Origin: Glandiceps talaboti
Taxonomy: Eukaryota > Hemichordata > Enteropneusta > Spengelidae
Length of the DNA: 64,000 nucleotides
Assembly (NCBI RefSeq): GCF_964340395.1
Contig: NC_135556.1
Coordinates: 19,744,642 to 19,808,641, forward strand
Reading direction: 5' to 3'
Shown here: positions 48,071 through 59,576 of the stretch, piece by piece
Position numbering within the stretch: position 1 is the first letter of the stretch
How the letters are laid out: each line of letters opens with the position of its first letter
The notes under the pieces: generated by a model
Seen by the model: the letters and a program-made list of their open reading frames with translations, nothing else
The model's database searches: none
What the model was told of the DNA's origin: nothing
Made by a program: the position numbers and the translations under genes

Positions 48071-48221
48071 TCTTTTAAAACCAATTGTCAAAGATCAGGC
48101 AATTTCCAGTGAACCCTGATGTAACAATTAATGATAGAAAAAATTGTTGTTTGTCCATAAATTTCTCACTATCACCTGAACTTTATTTTTGATCAGTAGC
48201 AGTTCAAACACCCTTATTATA

Positions 48222-48452
<231 letters not shown>

Positions 48453-48869
48453 ATAAGAAATGAATAGAGTTATGAAACTTAATATTTTGTCAGCAATGTG
48501 TTTGATTCCTGTGGGTAAAATTTTACGTTATCCTCGATATATACAGGTAAAATTTTCCAGTGAAATGTCAGGCAGTTGACTTGAAAAAAGGAATTACAAT
48601 TTTTGTGATGCCGATTTCTTTTCATCAATATATTCAGCATTATACAGTCATTCAATTTTCAGGTAATTATTTCAATAAATCATGACTTATATTCGTCAGA
48701 AATAATACTGCAATAACGTTTATCGTTAATAAAATATTTCTGTTGAAGTCACATTTATCCATGAAATCTTAAATTCTCTTTTCTCAGTGGTCTCTTTAAT
48801 TACATTTATTTATTTGTTAGGAGTTGGTTCACTTCAGAGCAAAATCATTACTTCAATCAGCATAGTTAT

Positions 48870-48928
48870 TAGCCCCCGAACGTGAACAGCCAGGAGGGGG
48901 CTATAGGAATGACCCATGACTGTCTGTC

Positions 48929-48993
<65 letters not shown>
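48870..48993. repeat. Short GC hairpin followed by (TG)n
   Basis: TAGCCCCC at 48870-48877 is mirrored by GGGGGCTA at 48896-48903, then TCTG units and a (TG)n run to 48993. Likely an old dispersed repeat ending in a microsatellite. The DNA from 48994 to 49640 shows nothing definite. Confidence 0.6.
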
Positions 48994-48997
<4 letters not shown>

Positions 48998-49646
48998 CCA
49001 TTTGTCCATTCATTAGTCAACCAATATTATTACATATATCTGTATTCTACAATGATATGTATACCACATTTGGCAATCTATATGGAATTTCTAAATTTAC
49101 TTAAATAGATGACAATCGGGCAAAACCTTGAAAGTCATATCAACCTTGTACTGTAATATAAACATTCAATTCAATTAGGACAAACAGTACATTACACATT
49201 CTATAGTTTCTGTTACCCAGACTCTTGTCATTGAGGCCATAACACAGGGGTTATATACTCAACAGCAAGTATACCTTCTATTGCCCTTCAATATGCCTTA
49301 GGCCCAGGCTTTAGGCAATTTGTCATTCAACATTTTGTACCTTGATGTCTATTTTGAGGTAGTTTTCCAGAAAACACTCGGTCTTGAAAGGCATACAAAA
49401 TTTCACTATAGGCTTATCTCTAATATACTTTTATCACAGTTTTCATTAATACAAATAGAAAGTATGGGATTTTCTGTTTACTTTTCACTAATTTTGCATA
49501 ATCTAAAATATCCACAATCTACTGAAAAGTTCATGTTTGCTATTATGAAATTTCTAAATATGATTTGCCACGGCCATGGACACGTTTTATTTCCGCCCAC
49601 AAAAGAAAGTTGACATTTTTCAGCTCTTACAAAATAAGTCATTTTT

Positions 49647-49826
49647 ACGGAGGTTTATTAGTGACACATGGGATTTTTTTTATTTTATCCAACAAAATTT
49701 GTATTTTTCATCCAACAATGTGTTTTTTATCCAACAAAATTTTTATTTTTTATTTGTTGGATAAAAAATAAAAATTTTGTTGGATAAAATGAAAAAAAAT
49801 CCCACGTGTCACTAATAAACCTCCGT
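49647..49826. mobile_element. 180-bp inverted-repeat element, probable MITE
   Basis: Left ACGGAGGTTTATTAGTGACA and right TGTCACTAATAAACCTCCGT are perfect complements, and similarity continues through an AT-rich ATCCAACAAAAT segment. Both flanks carry CATTTTT, a possible target duplication offset by one base. Confidence 0.75.
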
Positions 49827-50178
49827 ACATTTTTGAGAATGCAAACGATCAAAATTTCACATTTATTTTTTTTTACCTTTGTGAAGAAATTGAATTTGAT
49901 GATGTATACTGCCATCTACAGTTGACCTTACATTTATATCCTTGCCTTTCTTAGGTTGGGGTAACATTCACTTCAGCAAGATATATTCTCTGTATTTATA
50001 TTTGAGATTGTGTTTATGTATTCAATATTAACCAGACTATGAAAACAATTGTAAACATGTTTGGATTTGAAAAGAAAATTGCAATAGTCCACAATTGACT
50101 TCCCCCCTGTCCCTCCCCCTTTGTAATTACTGAAGGCTCGTTTAGAAGTGATGGCAAATATTACAAGTGGTGGTTCGA

Positions 50179-50179
<1 letters not shown>

Positions 50180-50242
<63 letters not shown>

Positions 50243-50274
50243 ACATGCACGCACACACAAACACGCACGTACAT

Positions 50275-50322
<48 letters not shown>

Positions 50323-50333
50323 TCAAACACAGA
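50180..50333. repeat. (CA)n microsatellite with CpG-bearing interruptions
   Basis: Two long CA runs flank a segment of GCACGCACAC-like variants. Intergenic DNA from 50334 to 51890 has no gene that I can support. Confidence 0.95.
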
Positions 50334-51891
50334 CACAGAACCAATCAATCAATCACTCCTAATACAACTAAATTCAATCATAGGTACATTATAATATGAA
50401 ATCACATTTATTTTCTGCCATGTGATGCAAGAAGACAATGCAATGAACTCAGAAAAATTGATAAGGTACATATACTGAACAAAGTAGTCGGAAAAGATAA
50501 ACAAATAACACGGTACCCTCAGACATTGGTCAAAAATTGTAGTACAGAAAATACACCAAATAATAATATAATATAGAAATATGGCATATAAATAAGAACA
50601 GCATTTATCATATTGTATATACTGATGCAAATATGTATCTTATTGTACAACAACGCTAATTTCATTCCCTAGATTCCGCATAGTTTTAAAGCATTCACAT
50701 CACAACCTCTATCCTACCAGGTACCCAGCTGGGTTGACCGGCATACAATTGTTATCCAAATCTTGACTTTAGCCATTCAGAACCTGCAACCGACAGACTC
50801 CAAGCCAGGCACCTTAAACCATCTGACAGCCATGACTCCAAAGTTCAAAGAAGTCATTGATGTAATTTGTTTTTTCTATTGTGAACTGTTCTTACAGGTT
50901 AGAGTTGTGCCAAGAAGCCAGCAAGTAGCCATGCAAATTAGGTAAACAGTATGCCGGTACTTTATCATATAAAGTATGCAAGATATGTGACAATTTTGAT
51001 GTTTGAGCTCAGTTCTTTTTTTCACTATTAAGACTATGAGTTTCACAATATCGGAAATTCTAACAAGTTTATTTTCTCCAACATTGCTTTTGTCTTACTC
51101 AAGTTGAACTTTATCAACTAATGATAAATCAACATTTCAAACAAAAATATGAAATCTTTTCAATGCTGTTCTTATCCATCAACCCTTTCTGACAATCCAT
51201 GATTCATGATTGCTGTACCTGTCAATATATGTTTTCTAAGTTGTGGGCCTACATGTATCTCAGTTTACATAAACATGCCTACAACACCCTTTCATTTATT
51301 TTTTAGGTTTGTTCATTTTTAAATTTCACCTTGATATATTGCTGTCTGAATTGATGAAAAATTGAAAAAGAAGTAAAAGGTATTCTTTACAGCAATAAAT
51401 GCTGATGCATACCTTAATTTTGATGTAAATTTGGTTTCTAGCATTTACTATGTATAATTCATGATTTTCTAATGTGAGCAAACCCCAAAAAACAGATGGT
51501 GAGTGTTCTAGAAGACTTGTGAATCTTTTGGTGTTTTTTGTACTACAGACAATTATGTCTCATATGACAAAATAAATCAACAGAAAACGACAACAGAATA
51601 TCCGATAAAAAACAGAAACATAAGTTGATTTAAAGCAAGAAGAGGCATGTCTTTCTGGATAGTATCTCCTTTGAAAAAAAATAATTTGACATACATCATC
51701 AACATGGGAATAAGAAACATTCAGTAGATCTTTTTAAACATCACAAAAAGTTTGGTACAAAAAATATTGATCTGTGGAAAATATCCCTTGGAAATAGGCT
51801 TCCTGATTTGGTGGAATGTTGTGTAAGGCAAGTCAATGGTTAGTTTTAGACATAGACAATTCACCCGTCTCCTATGTGTAGCAGGAGTGAA

Positions 51892-51904
51892 AGGTCAAAG
51901 GTCA
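51892..51904 (+). promoter_or_regulatory. Perfect DR1 motif
   Basis: AGGTCA-A-AGGTCA, the consensus for RXR, HNF4 and COUP-TF type nuclear receptors. Intergenic; target gene unknown. Confidence 0.45.
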
Positions 51905-52391
51905 AAGAACACAGCTAATTATGTTACACTTGCCTGAAACTAAATCAAAATTAATATCTCATAGAAATGCAAACTTCCAATTGTCATGTCACTGATTCAT
52001 CACCATGGCAATATAGATACTAACGGTATCATTAAAAAAGTGACAATTCTTTCTGTTTCTGTTATTTTTTGACAATTCCAGGCAAATTTGACAACGTAAA
52101 ATAAACCCTTTGAATAATTAATACAAGTGAATCATTTCCAAAGCAGTCTTAAATATTCAAACATAAAATTTGTTGGTAGCTACATGAAAAAAAGCTATGA
52201 TACACAACAATGACAGAGGCAAAATTTGTCATATTATTGTTTATCTCAAAGAGCAATTTATTACATTACATTATGCACTGAAAGATATATTTCATCAAAT
52301 TTATCAAGTTCATTATTTTTTTCAGCAGCTCATATTAAAGTATGATGATAGGAAAATGTCATGTTCAGTGTTTTTCTTTTTAGACAATTGA

Positions 52392-52676
52392 AGTGGCTAG
52401 CTGTATGGATGAGGATTGGGCATTTATTTTGGATTGTTAATTTATAAAACAATTTCATCACGGTCAATGTGAAACAGCATTGGCCAAGTCTGTGCTTGTA
52501 ACTCAATATATTGCACTAGATTAATCAACCGTTATTGTATGTACAATAGCAAACTTTTTAAACTTTTTTTTTTTTTTTTAGCTTTTCAATGCTGTTTCAC
52601 ATTGATATTTCAAGTAGGAAGCGATGATGAATTAAAAATCCAAAATAAATACACATTCCTCATCCATATACCTACT
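52392..52676. mobile_element. TTAA-type MITE family A, copy 3 (degraded)
   Basis: Starts AAGTGGCTAGCTGTATGGAT and reads GAGGATTGGGCATTTATTTT; the right end has ATTCCTCATCCATATACCTA. It has lost part of the left arm and gained a poly(T) run near 52561-52579. TTGA/TGAA stand in for TTAA. Intergenic. Confidence 0.8.
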
Positions 52677-52909
52677 TGAAGTCTTAGTAATTTGCATACT
52701 GATAAAATATTAGAACTCAGTAGATAAGATAACATAACAGATTGCCAGTGATAAAAATGAAATAATTTCAGAGTAATATTCATCAATATTATTCTTTAAT
52801 GGTTACATATTAAATATTATATTTCTCTACATTGACAGTGTTGTAGTGAGCTTTAGTTAATACTCAACATGGAGTCTGGAATCCATTTTGTCATCTAGGA
52901 ACATGTTCC

Positions 52910-53110
52910 AGAAAGACAGCATAAGACAGCCTAGGTGATTGGCTAGCAAAGCCAAGTGTTCTACTAGACAGCCTTGTGATTGGCTAACAAAGCTAAGCGT
53001 TCCATAAGACAGCCTAGGTAATTGGCTATAAAGCCAAGTGTCGCATAAGACAGCCTAAGTGATTGGCTAAAATTGCCATGTGTTCCATAAGAGAGCCTAG
53101 ATTATTGGCT
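52910..53110. repeat. About 46-50-bp tandem repeat with ATTGGCT in each unit
   Basis: Four to five units contain AAGACAGCCTAGGTGATTGG then CTA, with AAAGCCAAGTG following. ATTGGCT is the reverse of an AGCCAAT (CCAAT-box) word, so the array repeats a possible NF-Y site. Confidence 0.7.
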
Positions 53111-54170
53111 ATATAGTATAAGTGTTATAACAATGAGTAGACTATGGACTTGGGACAAAGAAATGTTTGTTGCAGTGTCAAATGATTCTTTTGGTCTCAT
53201 TTCTGAAGACAAATTGATTAAATATGGGGTAGTCTCACATTCAAAGTCAGTGAGAATCAATAAGTAAGTTTTATGTTAAACTTGACTTTGCCAATGATCA
53301 TTGGCACTCTAGAAGCACAAACAGTTGTTAATTACGAATGTTAATAATTAATCAACTCTGATGTTAATTTACTACCATACTTTGCATATCATGTATTTTA
53401 GCTGATCACTATTGATCCTGTCTATGGGTATAAAGCTAGATCACAGTAACACTGCAATACATTGTCTTTCAACAGCTTACTTATAATCATAAAAAAAATT
53501 ATCTGTTTCAAAAAAAATATTGGGTGACAAATAAAATATGCAGTACACAAAGTAAAATACAAAATCCCCTGATGAATGCAAGAACATAGATGCAGCAAAT
53601 ATTAAGTTTGTGAAACTATTTGAAAGCCAAGGTCAAGTTACCATGACAATGGGAATACATACAGTCACCATTAAGTCCTCCCAGCAAAACACATACAAAT
53701 AATTCACAAATAAACTTGTACCATCAAAAGTTTATCAAATGAGTGACGCCAATATTCAGTTATACAATTTAACGTGTTAGGGCTGTATTTATAACTATTA
53801 AAAACGTTGTCGGTATAAACTGTAAATGAGTCTATGTAATCTGGGCCAGATTAATCATATTTGTATTTATCTCACACTTGAAACTCTACGTGTTATGAAA
53901 ACCATCACCCTTTTTAACAAGGACGTCTAAATTGTTGATTTCACTGATCAATCATTATAAAAATTTATTACCAAAAAATGTCTAAATTATTTAACTTTAA
54001 GTCTTCAGTTTCCAGCAACTTTCTAATATCAGCACAGTAGTAATCTTAGTATGTAAATTAGTGTTCAGTATATACAAAGCTGTAATCCTTCAATGGAATG
54101 TAAAGCTCAAACTCTAGCGTTATTGACCCCAACTGACCTTTTATCATACTTGATCTAGGTTAAAAAACTT

Positions 54171-54183
54171 TGACCTTTGACCC
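54171..54183 (-). promoter_or_regulatory. DR1 motif
   Basis: Minus strand GGGTCA-A-AGGTCA. One of three DR1 matches within 2.5 kb of intergenic DNA between convergent genes. Confidence 0.4.
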
Positions 54184-54370
54184 TTGACAATTTGTGACTT
54201 TTACTACTTTTGATTGACCTACAATTATCTGTGACCTTAGTTGATTATATCATTACATTTGACCTTAGCTGATGTACAAGAGAAATCAAAAGACTTCCCT
54301 TAATGTCCATTCTCATGTCCAGATCAGAGCAACCAAATGCACTCAACAGTATTATCGTTGACCTAGAGTT

Positions 54371-54383
54371 TGACCTTTGACCT
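54371..54383 (-). promoter_or_regulatory. Perfect DR1 motif
   Basis: Minus strand AGGTCA-A-AGGTCA, 200 bp from the site at 54171. Confidence 0.4.
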
Positions 54384-54913
54384 CGACTGACATACTCTAC
54401 CTTTCTTTTGACTTGAATTTAGTTATTAGTGTGTATATCCTTAATACTAGCAAGATAGCCTTGTCCTACTGAAATCTACACCCTCCCCAAGCACCCTGAA
54501 TGTTAATTTCTGTAATTATAAATACAGTATACATGATTATTGTGTATCAATACACATGCGAAGGATTTTGTAACTAGCAAAGTGCAAATTCAAAAATCTA
54601 CGTTATGAATGGCAAGAAACACAAAGATTTCAACATGTTGTTTTCAAAACTTGTGCTGAAACTTTATGCTACAACTATGTTATCAAAAGATGCCATCATA
54701 TATGTAGTAGTGTGCGGTACAACTTATAATGGCATCATTTACTTGTTCTGAAATATGATTAATAGGAAAATGTATCGCCTTATGAATCACAATTTTGTTT
54801 ATCTATAATTTTGCTGTGCATACCTTAAACTTGTGTTCAATAAAATCTGCTATTTTTAAATATCACTACCACATAGGTTTGCTCAGCAAAGACCTGTATC
54901 ATACAAAAATTAA

Positions 54914-55348
54914 AGAGGAATACCACTCCAGGAAATAGAGACATTTTTCATAAAGTATGGGCTCTGGAGAGTCATATCATGATTTTACATTGCGATTTCA
55001 GAGAAACATCAAGTTGATCTTGTGCATTTATATGGTATACATTTGCTATGGGGTATTGCATCATGGGAGATAACTGAAATACATTATTCAATAGTTGAAC
55101 ACTGAATAGCTGTTTCACACTGAAGTGTATAGCACTTTGTACTCATGAATATTCAGTGTTCAACCATTGAATAATGTATTTCAGTTATCTCCCATGATGC
55201 AATAGCCAATAGCAAAGATATCCTATAAATGCACAAGATCAACTTGATGTTTCTCTGAAATAATTGTAGATGATGTAAACTCATGAAATGACTCTCCAGA
55301 ACCCATACTTTATGAAAATGTCTCCATTTCCAGGAGTGGCATTTCCCT
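54914..55348. mobile_element. TTAA-flanked MITE family B, 435 bp
   Basis: Flanked by TTAA at 54910-54913 and 55349-55352. The ends are AGAGGAATACCACTCC and GGAGTGGCATTTCCCT; the arms remain similar to the centre (GATAACTGAAATACATTATT and its mirror). No coding capacity. The terminal sequence differs from family A, so it is a second TTAA-type family. Confidence 0.88.
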
Positions 55349-55740
55349 TTAAGACAACCATATACTATAAATTGTGCTCCTTGTGCAATTAGGCAGTTTG
55401 AAATAACAGGTGACCTGCACTGTTCAAGAAGGTACACCATCATTGGTGGATAACATACACCAATTTAAGAAAGTTCATTGCTGATTGGTTGCTACCATCT
55501 ATTATTTTTATGGATAAGCCAATTAGAGGACTTCTTTTAAACAGCTGCAGGAAAGTTCTTCACATACAATAATGTGTATATGGACACAGACATTTGAAGT
55601 GAACTTAACACTATATATCTTTGAAGTCATACACCTGCTTGTAAAATATCATTTTTTTCTATACCGCATAAAATGGTTACATTTAAGCACACTTTCTAAA
55701 AACATCAGTGTTCTAATAAACAAAGTTTGGTTCTGACTAC

Positions 55741-56710
55741 ACCAGTGTAACAGTACACTACAGTGTGACACTGAACCACAGTGTGACCAGTACAACCATA
55801 CACCACAGTGTGACCAGTTCACTACACTGTGTGTGACCAGTACACCACAGTAAGTCACAGTATGACCAGTACACCACAGTATGTCCAGTACACCAGTGTG
55901 ACAGTACACCACAGTGTGACCAGTACACCACAGTATGTCGAGTACACCACAGTATGTCCAGTACACCACAGTGTGACCAGTACAACCGTACACTAGGGTG
56001 ACCAGTACATCACAGTGTGACCAGTACACCAGTGTGACCAGTATAACCGTACACCAGGGTGACCAGTACACCAGTGTGACCAGTACACCACAGTGTGACC
56101 AGTACACCACAGTATGTCAAGTACACCACGGTATGTCCAGTACACCACAGTGTGACGAGTACAACCGTACACTAGGGTGACCAGTACATCACAGTGTAAC
56201 CAGTACACCAGTGTGACCAGTATAACCGTACACCAGGGTGAACAGTACACCACAGTGTGACCAGTACACCAGGGTGACCAGTACACCACAGTGTGACCAG
56301 TACACCAGGGTGAACAGTACATCACAGTATAACCGTACACCAGTGTGTCCAGTACACTAGTGTGACCAGTACACCAGTGTGACCAGTATAACCGTACACC
56401 AGGGTGACCAGTACACCAGTGTGACCAGTACACCACAGTGTGACCAGTACACCAGTGTGTCCAGTACACCAGTGTGTCCAGTACACCAGTGTGACCAGTA
56501 TAACCGTACACCAGGGTGACCAGTACACCAGTGTGTCCAGTACATCACAGTATGACCAGTACACCAGTGTGACCAGTACACCAGTGTGTCCAGTACACCA
56601 CAGTCTGATCAGTACATCACAGTAGGGCACAATGTGACCAGTACACCACAGTATGTCCAGTGCACTACAAAACATGTAGTGATAGTACATCATAGTGTGA
56701 CACTACATCA
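55741..56710. repeat. 1-kb mixed-period minisatellite (GTGACCAGTACACC)
   Basis: Units of about 17, 19 and 25 bp (GTGACCAGTACACCA, GTGTGACCAGTACACCACA, TATAACCGTACACCAGG) are shuffled in no fixed order. Because the units lack stops on the minus strand, overlapping frames of 123-172 codons are open there (repeating YWSHWCTGHT). No promoter, start context or splice signal supports a gene. Confidence 0.94.
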
Positions 56711-57688
56711 CAGTGTAATTAGTACATAACTAAAGTTCTAAGAGAACAATGTCAAATGAAGATTTATAATGTCATTCTTTCTCATATAAACTCAAAAATT
56801 ATAAACAAACAACAACAAAAAGTAAAAATATAAACACAAACAAAAGGTGAACTGGGTATTTAAGGCATTTTCATCTGTGAGGGAAGGCACTTGTACAGTG
56901 AAATCAACTTATTACTAGTCTTGTAACCACAGTAACCAAAGATGTCAATACATTTCTTAACTACATTTTACATGTATATTGTAAATTGAAAACAAAAAAG
57001 AAAGAAAGCGAGAGAAAGATGTTCTCACCAGGGCTATTTCGTAACAAACATTTCCTATAATGTGCTATATATAAAATAATTGAGAACACAACGTTCTGAA
57101 CAGTACAATAAGTTTGTCTTATCAAATCACATTAGCGAGATGTGTCTCTGTATCTTCCTTATTTGCTGATGACTGTCTCTTTATCTACACAAGAACAGAC
57201 AGTTTCCTTCTCGACATGATTATTTCCCAATGCATGGGGCAACTTTTCAGTATATCTTAATATTAAAATGGAGATTGATCAAAATATGTACATGTATCCT
57301 CACTCCATTAACATCAATAAAAAATTTTTGAAATACAAAATATGAAATGGTTATTACTTTAACTTCCCCCCAAAACCATGCATTTTAATCATGTGTGAAC
57401 CATTGTTGGATAACTATTATAAACACGGAACTAGCCCATTACACACAATATGCAATTTTCTGTAACTGCCTTTTTTTCTAAATACAAAAAACTCAGTTTT
57501 TTTCAATAATATATATTTGCAAATAATATATAACAATTATGCACATATCAGTTTCTGAAAATTCAAAATGAATACAATACTGGTTATTAAAAAAGTCTGC
57601 TTGGCTTTTATAAGACATAGCTGAGTAGGAATAAATACTTTAGAATATCACACACCTTAAATGTTCACTAATATAGATTGCTGCACCT

Positions 57689-57711
57689 GGGGTGGGGGTT
57701 GGGGTTAGGGG
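57689..57711 (+). other. G-quadruplex motif
   Basis: G runs of 4, 5, 4 and 4 with loops T, TT and TTA. Intergenic DNA 56711-59362 otherwise has a 44-bp direct duplication (ACTGCCCTCTGGAGTTA, about 58020-58085) and no gene that I can support. Confidence 0.5.
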
Positions 57712-59362
57712 CATATCCTGTAATTTCAGCAAGTTGTGGATTTTAAAATAGACTTTTAGAGTTCCTCCTTGATAACACTTTCCCGGGAAGGACATCCACT
57801 TGTGGAAGGATATATTATTTTTGCTGTTAGGAGATATCCAAGTTACTTCAATTCTTTGCAACAAAAAGTGACTTTTGTTTTGCTCATGTTTTGGTAACTA
57901 ATACAAGAAGAATAAATTGCTAAGCAAAATGCTTTGATGCAGTTCTTCCACAAAGTAAGTACTTGCAAGAAATCCTCTCATCTTGTTATTTCAAATTGTT
58001 CAGCACGTCTGTTCATTAAACACTGCCCTCTGGAGTTACATCATCTGTTCAGTAAACACTGCCCTCTGGAGTTATATCATGGCGCATGGTAAGTATTACT
58101 AATACCATGAGGTTATTACTGAATATGATCTCTTTTTTTGTCTTTATCACCGTAAACATCATTTCTACATAGTGACACGGGTCCTGCTGACTTGTGTCAG
58201 TATGTGAAAGTTGAAAGTTGCATTACAGATGAACACAAATAAATGAAGGGTTATAACCAATCTATCATATGCCTATGCCCAGGAATTCAACAAGAAATAC
58301 ACACAAAATAATTTATTGTTAAGTGCCATTCACACAGACAGTCTGCTTATCATGCTTGTCATCGTCATTCAATGTAATGTATAAAACAAGCAACCTTTTC
58401 ATCAGTTTTCATGTCAACTTAGTCTGTAGGGTATGCCGCAATGGGGCGCCCTCACACATCGGTCAACCCTTCTCACCAGGCAGTAAGGGTGGAAGGACAA
58501 GACATATCTTACATGTCTCATGTCAACTCAAAGTTTTTGAGAAACGGCTGTGTAAATAAAAGTGGTTGGTTGACTGAACACAAATAATTTCCATCCATAC
58601 AAAAGTAACATACCCTTTAGATATGTAATACACCTGTACAGTTTGGTTAAAAATTTGTAAACAAAATTAACGTACGAAATGTAAATGAACATGGTACCAT
58701 ATTGGTATGGATATTTCTGTCACAATTTTCCTATTTCTAAAGATATAACATATTTGTGGTTATATGGTAATGTTGACGGTGAAGATTGGCTGCCATTTTG
58801 TTTGTTTTTACTTTTGGATGAGTGTGCACTTCCTAATGATATTTAACATGCATATCATGATATGTGATATGGGATTTTAAAAGTCACTTTAAGTTCAAAA
58901 TTAGAAAGACTGAATGGCATGGGCATAGGTATATTATAAATCTCTCATTGTCACACAGGTCTCAAAGAACGATAGATGTGTTGGAACTGAACAAAATAGC
59001 TTTTAAATCTCCTGCGTAGAATTGCTGAATTATAGATTTCTATGGCTGAATGTTTCATATGGCTGTGCTCTGCTTTAATTGCTGAAGAGTTGCGTAAAAG
59101 TGTTTTATAAACCCTGATTATTCACTTACAAAGTTCCTGTTTAATTTTTGAACTTCATGTACACCTTGAAATAAAAGTCAGTCAATTCTGCTGATGTGAA
59201 ATATGCCCCATTGTCTCTTGTGATTGGTCTAAGTAAATGCAGATAATTGGTATATTCTGGTTTACTTTTAGCCAATCACCTTAAAGTCTTCATGGTGCTT
59301 CACATCAGCTCCACCAATCACAAGCTAGTGACTCTGATATCAAACACCATTGAGATGGTTTG

Positions 59363-59576
59363 TCATAGTCGATCATTGAGTACAGCCACCCCGGCCACAG
59401 CTCTACTGGTACCAATGGTTGCTCTGCCAACCCATTCTCCGACTCGTGGATCAAACATTTCCACTGTGTTTAAGTACTGTGCTCCGTCATGGCCTGCTAT
59501 TGCGTATATGTGGTTACCAACAACAGCTACTCCAAGACCACTACGACATTGGTTCATAGGTGCAACAAAGCTCCAT
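59363..59576 (-). CDS. KLHL terminal exon with stop
   Basis: The acceptor TTTATACTGACAG precedes 59576. It encodes [40 protein letters not shown] and ends [12 protein letters not shown], then TGA. A minus-strand AATAAA at about 58312-58317 could be the poly(A) signal. Confidence 0.93.

Noticed and set aside
55649-56693. Minus-strand frames of 123-172 codons as a repeat protein gene
   Set aside because: Several overlapping frames are equally open, unit lengths are not multiples of 3, and no start, promoter or homologue is evident. Kept only as a repeat.
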